Positions 28,944-40,467 of a DNA stretch of 64,000 nt are shown piece by piece. The notes under the pieces were generated by a model. The model was not told the origin of the DNA. It saw only the letters and a list, made by a program, of their open reading frames with translations, and searched no databases. This stretch comes from Trichaptum fuscoviolaceum (lineage: Eukaryota > Basidiomycota > Agaricomycetes > Hymenochaetales > Trichaptaceae), in contig CAJSYZ010000011.1 in the NCBI GenBank assembly GCA_910574455.1, positions 1,550,001 to 1,614,000 of the forward strand, in the 5' to 3' direction. The translations under genes were made by a program, and so were the position numbers. Numbering within the stretch: the first letter of the stretch is position 1; every line of letters begins with the position of its first letter.

Positions 28944-31900
28944 ATGTCTAACTCTCCTACCACTCGCTCTTCTACTGCACCGTCCATGTTCGACAACGTG
29001 TCGACCCGCCCGAGCTCGACAGCTTCTTCGCCACCACCAAGTGAGTCAGGGAACCAAGTACAAGAGGATGAGATAGAGGTGGGTGCTGCATCACCAAGTA
29101 AAGTTGACTTGAATTAACGATTTCAAGGCCGCTGGTCTTGAAGACAAAGCGGGAGAGTCCAATGATCTCAAATACATCGAAGATATGGTCTGTGTTCAGT
29201 GTGCCAACTAGTGTGCGATGAACTCATTTTCTTCCGCTCAGGATGCTGAGGAGAGGTACAAACGCCTCGAGTTCCTACTTCAGAAATCAAGCACATACGC
29301 GACAATCCTACACAAGCAAATGGACATGGCTAAGACCAGATCTAAGATAGCCAGCTCCTCCAATGTCAAACCAAAACCCGCCCGTGGAGGTAGGCGCTCC
29401 CGAGGTGGAGGCCAGAAACGACGAAAGGTGGCTTCCCGAGCTGATATCCAAGAAGTGGATGAAGACAATACAAATGCAACAGAAGACGAAGGAAGCTTCC
29501 AGCAGCCTGCTCTTGTGACTGGAGGAAAACTGAAAGAATACCAACTCGAAGGTGTGGCTTGGATGTGCAGTCTCTGGGAGAATGGCATCTCTGGCATACT
29601 TGGTATGCCCTTTATCGAACTACTTCAAGTACGTTTCAACTGACTTCTATTTCTCAGCGGACGAAATGGGATTGGGCAAGGTGGAGCAAGCTTTTAGTTT
29701 CTTCACCATTCATGCCTGACGTCGAATAGACCTTACAAACTATAAGCTTCTGCGCCTACTTACGGGAAAGGACGAATCTGCTCTTCTTGATTGTTTGCCC
29801 ACTAAGTGTCCTTCATAATTGGATAGTAGAATACGAAAAGTTTGCTCCAAAGGTCAGCCACGATCTGTCTACACTTATGTGATTGCAGCTAACCTTGCTT
29901 GTAGATTCCGGTATGCATGTATCATGGCACACCAGAAGCGCGCGCAGAATTAAGACGTACGGTCATGCAAAACCCAGATGACGCTGAAGATGACGAGGAA
30001 GCCGCGAAGTTGTTCCCTGTAATAGTGACCACCTACGAGATGATCATTAAAGATCGGATACATCTTGCAAAATATAAATGGGGATATATTGTCGTCGATG
30101 AGGGCCATCGCCTCAAGAACTCCAACAGCAAGCTTATGCAGGAAATCAAGAAATATCCCAGTGCAGGCCGAATGATACTCACAGGTACTCCTCTGCATGT
30201 GAGTTGATGTCTTTTGCATAATTGTGTCACGGCTGAAACTTGTATAGAACAATCTGGGTGAACTATGGTCTTTATTAAACTTCATTCTTCCTGACATCTT
30301 CGGAGACCTGAATACATTTCAGCAGTGGTAATTAGTTTCTGATCTTGAGCGATAACATTTTCCGATCTTCGTCCCTTTAGGTTTAACATTCCGACCATGC
30401 AGGAATCGCTCACGTCCGAGCAGTCAAGAAACATTGTCACTTCTCTCCACAACATTTTGAAGCCATTTTTACTTCGTCGGTTAAAGGTCGACGTTGAACA
30501 AAACCTGCCTCCTAAAAAGGAGTATGTTCTGTATGCACCTTTGACAGAACAGCAAAAAGCAGTCTACGAAGCAGTTGTCAACGGCAGCCTAAGGAAGTTT
30601 CTAATAAATAGCAAACAGCGGTTACAAATCGACGAGGCTTCCGAACAGCAGAAGAAGTCAGAAAGGCAGAAGATGCTCACAGATGGAAGACAGTTACGGA
30701 AAAGAGGCAAGAAAAGGAATTATGATGTAGATGGAAATGACGAAGAATACTTCCGTAGGGCCGAAGCGGGAGAGATCGATCCACCAGCACAATGGATTAA
30801 CTCCAAAGACGATGTAACCAATAGCGCTGGAAGGGAACATATCCGTAAAACTGCCGGTAAGCATTGAGACAAGGACGCTGATCTGTATGAGATGCTAACA
30901 GTCTCTCGTAGTCAGGCAGGTTAATGATCTTCATCTTCAAAATGCTGTCATGCAGCTCCGCAAAGTCTGTTCGCATCCCTTTTTGTTTGATTGGCCAGTA
31001 GACCCGCAAACAGGCCAGCAGGTCATCAATGACGAACTTGTAAACGCCAGTGGAAAGATGCTGCTTCTAGATCAGCTGCTAACCGAGCTTTTTGCGAGAG
31101 GCCATAAGGTTCTTCTTTTCAGCCAGTTCACGACTATGCTTGATATTATCGAGGTTCGTACTGTCCACTTACTCTGAATACTGCATTTTTCATGTCGCTC
31201 GGTTTGCTTAGGATTGGGCAATCGAATACAAGAGATGGAGGTTATGCCGGATTGATGGTAGTACATCTCCGTTAGATCGTCGAGAGCAGATGAGGCTATT
31301 CCAGGAAGGGGGCGATGCTCCAGATGCTCCTCATCTTTTCCTTCTGAGTACACGAGCTGGAGGATTAGGTATCAATCTCACCGCGGCCGATACCGTTATT
31401 TTCTATGATCAAGACTGGGTAGGAGTTTTGGTGTACGATCGCAGCGGGGCCTTTGCTCATAATTTCTCTACAGAACCCTCAAATGGATATGCAAGCACAG
31501 GATCGCGCGCATCGTATTGGCCAGACAAAGCCTGTATTGATCTTCCGGCTCATCACTAAGCATACTATCGAGAATACGATCATGCAGCGAGCTACTGAAA
31601 AACGCAAACTCGAAGCACTCGTCATTGCTAAAGGTTGGCCTACAAAACCTTGCTCTTGCTTGTTACTGAGTATACTGTTTTGCGTAGGAAAATTCAAAGC
31701 GCCAGGCTCGCTTGTGTCCAAAGGCGGACAACAAGACAGTTTGGCGGAGGTGGCCACTTCTCTGCTCAAGTTGGAGGGAGAAAAGATCGATGTAGTGCGC
31801 AATGCAGAAGCAGGAAAGACGAAGCTGCTGAGCGATAAGGGCCTGGACGAATTGCTAGATCGTCGTCCCGAAGTCTTCGCCGACCGAGTCAAGGGCTGGA

Positions 31901-32040
31901 CTGCCTCAGCTGTTACCGCTGGCAACGAGTACGGGAGGAACGAGGATATTGCTGTGAAGACAACATTCGAGGTCGTAGAATCGGCTGGTGATGAGGGCAA
32001 CGATGCCCTCGCGAACATGTTGGGAGAGGACATAGAATAA
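28944..32040 (+). CDS. LSH: Lsh/HELLS-type SNF2 chromatin remodeler
   Basis: Twelve exons (28944-29078, 29128-29187, 29242-29602, 29658-29680, 29730-29852, 29905-30198, 30248-30327, 30381-30856, 30912-31153, 31212-31418, 31474-31633, 31688-32040) give 837 residues. Helicase motifs: [12 protein letters not shown], Walker A ADEMGLGK (about 186-193), the Walker B box [10 protein letters not shown] (about 299), LTGTPLHNNLGELW, then [38 protein letters not shown] and QDRAHRIGQ. Overall similarity is closest to HELLS/Lsh (Irc5 in yeast, MUS-30 in Neurospora), which remodels nucleosomes for DNA methylation, repair and cohesin loading. The N-terminus has a basic [15 protein letters not shown] patch. 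Confidence 0.92.
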
Positions 32041-32338
32041 ATGATTAATACCGTGTATCGCAAACCTATTTATCTACTCACTCACGATCGCTTTGGTACA
32101 TAGAACTGTATGCTTATATCTTCAGCTATCACTATTGCTATACCTTGTAATGTAGTTCTCCGTCTGTATATTGCGTCATAATTGAAAATGGACAGTAGTT
32201 GCAATATTAGCTAGTGGGCAATTGACAGAAGACGAACGGTGTCCGATGCAGGGCCCTGTCGCGAGTTGACCTGCCGTAAACTGCCTATTGAAGCTTGTAA
32301 CGCGACGACAGGAAATAAGCTTGACTTGTTATACCCTG
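32041..32338. promoter_or_regulatory. Intergenic region before PMS1
   Basis: These 298 bp between the Lsh stop and the PMS1 start contain no recognisable feature. Confidence 0.4.
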
Positions 32339-35300
32339 ATGTCAATCAAGTCAATCGATAAATCTTCTGTTCATCGTATAACATCCGGTCAAGTCCTCGT
32401 TGATCTCCAGACCGCGGTAAAAGAGCTGGTAGAGAACAGTCTCGATGCTGGCGCGACTAATATCGGTATGTTTCATCACTTTTCTGCATTAATCTGGTGC
32501 TGAAATTTTGGAACAGAGGTCAGGTTTCATGATTACGGCCTTAAGGCATTTGAAGTTATAGACAATGGCAGTGGTATCGCGTCTGAAGACTATGAACATG
32601 TTGGTGCGTACCCATCACTCCAACTTACTGCATCATTCTCATCACTCTATCAGGTCTTAAACATTTCACTTCCAAGCTTTCGAGCTTCGAAGACTTGACG
32701 GTAGTCCGCACGTTTGGGTTTCGGGGAGAAGCGCTCTCATCCTTATGTGCGCTGTCGGAGAAAGTTACAATAACAACGGCCACCGCAGATGACGCTCCTA
32801 TGGGTACTGTGCTGGAACTGGACAGGACGGGCAAGCTGATTAGCCGCTCCAAACGGACGGCCAGGCAAGTGAGTTGTCTTCACTAGCGAAGATTATCTCT
32901 TGCTGACATTTAGCCAGAGAGGAACGTCAGTCCTTGCCGAGGGTTTGTTCAAACCTCTGCCTGTCCGCCGAAAAGAGTTTGAGCGCAACTCAAAGCGAGA
33001 ATTTGGGAAGGCGCTCAACCTCCTCACCGCGTACGCACTGGTTCCTTGTGCAAGAGAAAACAAGGGTGTTCGTCTAAGTGTCCTGCATCAACAGGGAGGG
33101 TGAGTCATGGTCCACATCAACAGTCCTTTCATTGCTAAGTAACTATGAAGTCGAAAGTCTCATCAACTCCGGACCGATGGACAACCCTCACTGAAAGCGT
33201 CTATATCTTCCTTATGGGGACCGAAACAACTAGAAGCTCTGGTTGAATTACATGTTAACCTACAAGTTGCCCCTGAAAAGACTGTACTCAAAAGGCTGGG
33301 AATTACAGAAGATGTAGCGTAGGTGAATGATCCACTCTCCGACTCGTCAAGCTAATATAGCTGTTTAGTCCTACGAAGATCCAGGTACGAGGCTTGATTA
33401 GCAAATTCGCTCATGGCTTTGGGCGATCCGGCTCAGATAGGCAGTACTTCTTCATAAACGGGCGGCCATGTAATCCTTCGAAAATCCAGAAGGCCTTCAA
33501 TGAAGTTTATCGTACCTTCAATGCTACCCAGAGTCCATTTATAGTTGCAAACTTTATCATCCCAACAAACGCCTGCGATATTAATGTCTCCCCTGACAAA
33601 CGTACCATTCTAATACACAGTGAAAACACGTTGGTTGCTGCTCTCAAAACTGCTCTGGAGGAAGCCTATTCACCCTCTCGGTCAACATTCGCTGTTCAGC
33701 TAACCCAGAATCAGACTCAGAAACCCAGTTTGCCAGAGTTTTCAGACGACCCTGTGACATCAGACACCCAGGATATGGTCGACGGTGACAGTGATGTTGC
33801 CATGAACTTACATATGCAACCAATTGCAGATGAAGAAAGCTCGATCAGACCCCCAGAATTGCAACAGCGGGATACCACTCCTCTTGCCGATTTAAATATT
33901 GAATCGGTAGAATCACAAAGCTCTTCTTTCAATTTACATCCTCCTTCTCATACCGAAAGCCAGACCAAAGTCAATTCCGATGACAAGGCCATCTCCACCC
34001 AAACCTTGTCGCCTCTTCTCCTCACCTCAGCCACATTGTCCACATCCAAAGAGTTGCCTGTATCCAAGCCTCTCCGTCGTCCAATTCAAATGGTACTCGG
34101 CACGTCGAATGCATCTTGGGCCATGCAACCTGTAGGAAACGAACCTCCCCAGAAGAAAATCAAAACCAATAATAACTCTCGGTCTACGTTCAGGTCACAT
34201 CTCTCATCTTTCGCGGCATCTGGAAGTCAGTGTGAGACTAACTTAGAATACTCAGAGGACGGTGATGACAACGTTGAGGCGAACGATGTTTATGAGGACG
34301 AAGACGAACTCGCCTCGGAGGAATTGGATGAGCTTGCTATGGACCCCGAAGCAGCCGATGAGGATAGCTCCCTAGAACCTATTCTTGACATTAACACTTC
34401 GTTATCACGGGATACTTGTCCTCGCGACAATCTCGAGGACAACGATCAACCCTTATTTCTTCCTGAAATTGAACCTATTCACCTGGCTTCGGATACACTA
34501 ACGTCGCCCAAGGAATCTCCAAGTACCATCTTGCTTAATGACAAACTTACCGCTAGTGATGTCCAAGATCTAACGGAAGAACAAAGGGCAAATTTACAAG
34601 CTCTTGGTAATTCCTCAACTACACCCATAGATATCGACAGTGGATCGCATTCGTCCGGAGTAGAAATACGTCGCACGAATTCCCTAGGGAAGGATGTGAG
34701 CATGACCTGTGATCTCCCCTTGATCTGCTCGTCGTGGGACTCCATCAAAGTCAATAGGCAATCGGTGTTGTCCACTTTCAGCTCGGCGAATGCACAAGCG
34801 AAGGTCGGCACTTCTGCGAGCATTTCGAGTGAGGCGGACGAACAGGATGTTGAACGCGAGCTCTCACGCATCATTGATAAGAGTGACTTCGGACAGATGG
34901 ACATTGTCGGGCAGTTTAACCGTGGTTTCATCATCGCTCGTCGGCAGACTTTAAGGGCTCGCGAAGGCGAAGCATACTCACTCAGAGACGATCTGGACGA
35001 TCTATTCATCATTGATCAGCATGCAGCAGACGAGAAGTATAATTTCGAGACGCTCCAGCAATCAACCAAGATTGATTCGCAAAAGTTATTTAAGTTCGTT
35101 ACTTGCTTGAAAACTTTGGCATATGCTGACCGTACTCATGTTACACTTAGACCTCAACCACTTGAGCTCACAGCTGGGGACGAGCTACTGGCCATGGACA
35201 ACATTGAAGTACTCCGTAATAACGGATTCGAAATTGCTTTTGATGCAGATGCGAAACCTTCGCAAGGTCGACTCAAGCTTGTTTCACAGCCAGTGAGTGG

Positions 35301-35760
35301 AAACACCACATTCGACATGAAAGGTATGTTTGTGAACAGATAAGCTAGATTGAGCATTAATTGCTGTCCTCAATGGCATAGATCTGGAGGAGTTACTGCA
35401 TCTTATGCGAGACCGACCTGCCGGACAGAAAATGGTGCGATGCTCAAAGGTACGCGCCATGTTTGCGATGCGTGCGTGTCGGAAGAGCGTCATGATTGGC
35501 ATGTCTCTTACACATCCTCAAATGACCAACGTACGTTTACCGTTCTTCAACTTTGAACTACAACATGAGTCACGAACTGACGTATATCTGGATGTAAGGT
35601 TGTTCGGCATATGGGTACGATGGACCAGCCGTGGAACTGTCCCCATGGGCGGCCCACAATGCGGCATCTTGTAGATCTGCGCGAGACATCAATCTCTGCG
35701 GTTGGGACAAGCAATCAAAGCGATAAGAATGCGAGGGAGGTTGATTGGGTGGATCTGTGA
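32339..35760 (+). CDS. PMS1: Mismatch repair endonuclease Pms1 (PMS2-type MutL)
   Basis: Eight exons (32339-32465, 32517-32603, 32654-32868, 32918-33099, 33151-33318, 33369-35323, 35382-35530, 35599-35760) give 1014 residues. The GHKL ATPase has [11 protein letters not shown] (about 30-40), DNGSGI (about 60) and GFRGEAL (about 98). The C-terminal part has GQFNRGFII (about 773), the endonuclease motif [12 protein letters not shown] (about 809) and [10 protein letters not shown] (about 975). The linker (about 380-760) is acidic, Ser-rich and disordered. With Mlh1 it forms MutL-alpha, which nicks the daughter strand after MutS binds a mismatch. A basic PQKKIKTN stretch may be the nuclear signal. 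All catalytic motifs are intact. Confidence 0.95.
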
Positions 35761-36011
35761 CGATTGTATCTATACATTATACATTATATTTAGATAGACC
35801 CTTGTATACTATTGCATGAATTGTGTAATATTCTAGTGCAATTTCCACGATTATTAAAGGAACCTACTCTGAGATGACCTGACGATCCGGGGCAAATATG
35901 GCGAAATGTCGGACACATTGACTCTGTATGCTTCCGGTGCCTATGTAGAGTAAAAGGCACACTCGAAGTCTTTCTCTTTTCTCTACACACGACGGAGGGT
36001 TGAAGTTCTCC
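35761..36011. promoter_or_regulatory. Intergenic region, 251 bp
   Basis: The region holds the PMS1 3' end and the promoter of the next gene. Nothing specific is recognised. Confidence 0.35.
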
Positions 36012-38127
36012 ATGGCAGACAACGACGTCCGACAACGACGACCAGCAGCCTGTGCAGATGATGAGCGACCTCCGAACCCGCCTGTTCGAGAACGCGTCGA
36101 GCCTCCTCCCTTACCTCTGAGCTTTAATGATGCCACCCATCTTTTCTCTCTTCTCATCAACCTAGTCATCTCCTCATATGCCGCGCAAGCGCTCGTCACT
36201 GCGACGTTTGGAAAGACATTCGGGCCTATGTCTTTTCATTTCGCCACCGTCGTGTCCGTGCTGATGTTTTCCTTCGTGGGTTACACTTCGGTGGCCGCGC
36301 AAAAGAGGACGCTGGCGGCGGTGACAGCGCTACAAGTCTTGACTGCGCTGTTTTCGAGGGGTGCATCAGCACTCGCAGCTGAGAAGCTGGAGAATCCAAC
36401 GGTGGGAGCACTGCTGGTGCATGTTGTGTTGAGTCTGCCGCTGCTAGGACTCGGTGGCGGCGTGTGGTTGCAGTGGATTGTGAGTGAATATTTCATGTAT
36501 ATGTTCGCATCAGCGCGTTAAAGACCATAATGTAGTCAAAGCTGTTGGACCCAGAGCCGACGCTCGTTGGCAGACTCTTAACAAAAGCCATCAGCGGTGT
36601 TGCTTTTGCGACCATCGTCAACTTCTTGGAACCGCTCGTCGGGCCATCAGCGCTGCAGTTCACTAAACTCTCGCCCTCAGTCGCTGTGCGTTCCTCTCTT
36701 CATGTCCGCTGTCCAACAAACACTTTGGGCTAATAACTTGTGTGATAAAGCTCAGCATGCTTGCGATGATGACCTCTACGCTCTCCGTCATTGCACACAT
36801 CGAGCCTACGCGCTCATCCACCGCAGTCCTAAGTAAACTCGTCACCGTATTCTCCGTGTGCATTGTCGCGATCGCATTCACAGCCCCTCCCTACCCGCCG
36901 TCCAACATCGCGATACTTTACCAACGCATCACCCCGAGCGGCTTACTCTTAGTCGCAGAGACAACCGCAACCAACCCGCCCGTCCGCTATCTCCGTCAGG
37001 ACGCGTCCATCGTCGGTGTCTCTGAAGTATTAAAGCCAGACCCGAATACTCCAAAAGCACTGGTAGACCCGGAGAGTCCGGTGTATGTGCTGAGCACGAC
37101 TGAGACTATGAATGATATCGTGCGCCTTGCGCATACATCGACGGGGAAGAATGCGCTCGTCCTGTACGTTTATTTGTTTACTTCTCTTGTCTGTCGCACT
37201 CCTCATGCGGATACAGGGGTTTCAAATCCGGACTCCTCACCAGCTCGCTCGTTGGTCATGGTTACAACACAACCGTTATAGAGCCAGACCGATACCTCTA
37301 TGATATCGCACGGGCCTTCTTCGCGCGCAATGCCCCGAATGCCGTGTACCTCGAGGAACCGACGCGCTGGCTGTATACATCGTTCGCCCGAAACGCTAGC
37401 GGCGAGCAGCTGATTACGCCCTTTGATGTTGTCGTGCATGATCTAGCACGTGGTGGAGAACTCCCTGCCCAATATTACACAATGGAAATGTGGGAGGCTC
37501 TAAAACAACAGATGAACGAGGAGGGTGTTATCGCTGTTGTAAGTAGGCAATTTCCATCTTACGCATAAAGAGGCTAATCGCGATGTATACAGAACTACCT
37601 AGGCACGCTGAACTCAGTTTCGTTCAAGTCAACGGCCAATATGCTTCGAAATGTCTTCACCACTTGCAATGCCTATCACTCTAGTCCCCTGAGTCACTCT
37701 CCTCTGACACATCCCGACAGACTTACAAATGTTGTAAGTAAGCTGCATTGTTATCTGTAAATTGGTTCAAATGTGTACCTTCTTCCATTCCTTAGATCAT
37801 CTTCTGCACACCTTCTTCGTCCCTCTCTTTCCACGAACCATCTAAAAGCGATCTCGCCCTTGGCATCCGAAAGGACATCCTCAGTACGCTCACGCAGCGA
37901 GAAATCAACCTTACGACTGTCCTCCGTGGTATACCTCGAGATGTTTATTTGCTGCGGGACGCTGACCCGAAGGTGAAAAGTTGGGGGAAGGTACACATCA
38001 ATGAACACTGGAAATGTGAGCAGTCTACCTCTTCCCTTTGATGTCCTTGCATTGTCACTGACGAACCGTGTTGACAGTGATGAGAAACTGGTTTCCCGCT
38101 AATCTTTGGTCCTCTTACTCTGGCTAA
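36012..38127 (+). CDS. Membrane protein with spermidine-synthase-like domain
   Basis: Seven exons (36012-36479, 36536-36685, 36751-37163, 37217-37538, 37593-37733, 37796-38015, 38078-38127) give 587 residues. The first ~300 residues contain about seven or eight hydrophobic segments (e.g. LFSLLINLVISSYAAQALV, HFATVVSVLMFSFVGYTSV, LLVHVVLSLPLLGLGG, VFSVCIVAIAFTAPP). The C-terminal half has the Rossmann-like LGFKSGLLTSSLVGHGYN, then TTVIEPDRYLYDIARAFF and FDVVVHDLA, as in the spermine/spermidine synthase family. Such membrane-linked homologues are known in fungi and bacteria, but the substrate is not established. The catalytic D of classical synthases may correspond to VHDLA. No signal peptide is seen. 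Confidence 0.82.
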
Positions 38128-38862
38128 GCTATTCAAGGGGACGATTTACAGCTATCAACTGGTTTATTTCTGCATTTCATTGTCCACAATCATCCTGTAA
38201 TGCTATGTATCTATCTGCAATGATTCTACGGGTCACGCATTTTTCTGTAGGCTCAGTGAAAGTAGTAGTAATGATTGCCATAGTGAGCATTCACAACCAT
38301 GGAGCGCCGCAGTATGTACGAGTGTAATGATCACCTGAATTGTCGGAGGATACCTTTCATCCTATCCAATCAATGTCTGGTGGAGGAATTTGGACGGCAC
38401 GTCATATATTCATCGTTAGTAATATACAATGGAAACCATTCATGTCTATGCATAAAAGGCGGCAAGGCCATATACAAGCTGGACACTTCGAACCGGCTTA
38501 ATGCTCACCAAGTGATTGTCCTCTCGAAATTAACACCTCCCTTGTGTGCGCCCTAACAGTTGAAATCCTTTGAACTCCTCTCACTGTCGTCACCAAATCT
38601 TACGGTCAGAACTTTGAAAAGCGCTGCAACCGCCACACTTGATGCCGAGCTTTGGGGAATTTGCTTGCGGTCCGCAAAAGAATCTAAAGAGGTATTTCAT
38701 TTGGTATATAGACATCTGGTGGACATAGCAAGTAATGCTTCTCATACCTTGGCTCCCGGAGTCGAGCTACCTTCATGTAGCTCGATGTTATACGATGTAT
38801 TTGGCCAAAATATTCTGGAACAGCTATTACCGCTATTACTGACACATCTGCATTGGCGATTC
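38128..38862. other. Intergenic region, 735 bp
   Basis: The region lies between two convergent genes. A plus-strand frame at 38560-38871 (about 104 codons) has no family feature and overlaps the next gene antisense, so I do not call it. No repeat is seen. Confidence 0.45.
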
Positions 38863-39446
38863 TCACCTTAAATTTATGAGACCCTCGTCCTCTGAAGGCT
38901 CCTCGTGCGCAGCCCAGGCGACTGGGTACGCGTTCGCCACGACCGGCATTCCATCACCCAGGCCTTTCTCGATCGTCAAGTACGAGCCGGTATGTACACT
39001 CCGGATAGACCAGCCAGCACCCAGGCGCTCGAAACGCCACTTATTGTACAGTACAATCTGAGTGCAGTCTCCGGGCTACAATGGCATGTATTACGCACCT
39101 GTTGGTTCTCAAATCCATGACCCGGAAATCCGATGATGGACTTACTATCGCCACCCGAGAGGTCCATCATGGTTTCTGATGCTGCTGAGTTTCTCATCGT
39201 ATACACACCCTCGACTAAGCGCGACGTTGTGTAGTTGAAGTCTAAGTCTACTAGCTCATATCCAACTGCCTCCTCCTCATTTGAGATTCCTGTCTTAATG
39301 TCGGTGTCGGAGGCATACATTCGTGCCAGTTCTACTCTGTCTTCCTCTGAAGTAAAGTCCGCCCAGAAGCCGGGGTCTGCGTCTTCAAACTCCAAGTCTG
39401 AAGTCGTTGAGCTCGATCGACTTTGGGATGGTGTGAGCTGGACCAT
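38863..39446 (-). CDS. Small ricin-B-lectin-like protein
   Basis: Two minus-strand exons (39099-39446 and 38863-39039) give 174 residues. After an acidic N-terminal 65 residues comes a beta-trefoil-like pattern: VEGVYTMRNSAASETMMDLS, then GHGFENQQ with WRFERLGAGWSIRSVHTGSYLTI, then PVAW. This is the order seen in fungal RICIN-superfamily lectins (QxW-like ENQQW), although the protein ends where a third repeat would be expected. No signal peptide is visible, so it is probably cytosolic, like other mushroom beta-trefoil lectins. Splice choice was set by the QQ|WRFE junction. A further 3' exon via a donor at about 38865 cannot be ruled out. Confidence 0.72.
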
Positions 39447-40467
39447 GGTCGTAACAGTCGAAGGTGAGTCAATGACGTATGCAACACCATGAAAGGTCTA
39501 CATAAGAGGCAGAAGGTTTCGACCTTTTTTCTCATTTGAACATGAGAGTACAATCCGCCCAAATGCACTATGAGGCCGTGGGCTGACACAGGTATGACCG
39601 CTCTTGTCATGGCTATGACCAACAACTCCAATTCCCGACCAGCACCGATGCCGCAGTCAACAGGCCCTTCTTGTCTGCTTTCGTGATGAAAGCTCCCAGA
39701 ATGCAAGTTTGCACATTCAAGTGCTCCGGGATTCGTTCAAGTCCAAGTTCTGCTTGGGGAAGTGCGAATACGCCCGCATCGCAGGCAGCTTTCAACTCGA
39801 AGGACATCCTTATGATCAACGAACCATTTCCAATAAGACGCCTCACTGGCAGCCTTCAAATACCGGACCTGCCTAATGTACAACCCAGTATAGTCTGGAC
39901 CAGCAGCCGTTAACATCATACCTATACAGTAAGCGGTATTGAGGAGTAGAGCTTCAAGAATTTGACATGCACTATGCAGGAGACATAGTTCTTTTGAGTC
40001 AATCTGAGACCGCCGACATTCAGCTAAAGATGCAAGACTTTCGTCTTCAGCTCCTGGCTTTAATTGATAAAGTTATGGCGATATTTCAAACAATTAGAGG
40101 GACAGGAATTGAGAGAAATTGCTGGACAACGGCTGGAGGTTGAGATGTAAATGTAAAGTGGCTGAGTGAGGACGGGCCGAAAGCAGTTCATGCGCAGCCC
40201 TGGCTATGTTCGGCCAGTTTTGCACACAACAACATTCTATTTTGCTTCACGCTCTCCACCATCTTTCTGATCTCTTCTCTCGGATTCCCTGTCTTTGCTG
40301 CAAGCTAAAACCCACAAAACTCGTCCGAACACAGAGACAACTGTAACACACGCGATACCTCCATAATTGTAATTTCAACAAGAACAACACTTGAAGCGGA
40401 AATCAAGACCGTCCACTTTGCTCTTCAGGAAATCCTTCCTCTGTGTTGCCTCTAACATCGACAAAGG
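39447..40467. other. Intergenic region, 1.0 kb
   Basis: The region is between divergent genes (ricin-like on minus, TMEM184-like on plus). Short minus-strand frames (39613-39919) have no recognised domain. No repeat or RNA gene is seen. Confidence 0.45.

Noticed and set aside
34479..35012. 177-codon minus-strand frame
   Set aside because: Antisense to PMS1, whose plus-strand motifs are unambiguous.
38560..38871. 104-codon plus-strand frame between two genes
   Set aside because: No family signature and its end overlaps the ricin-like gene antisense.
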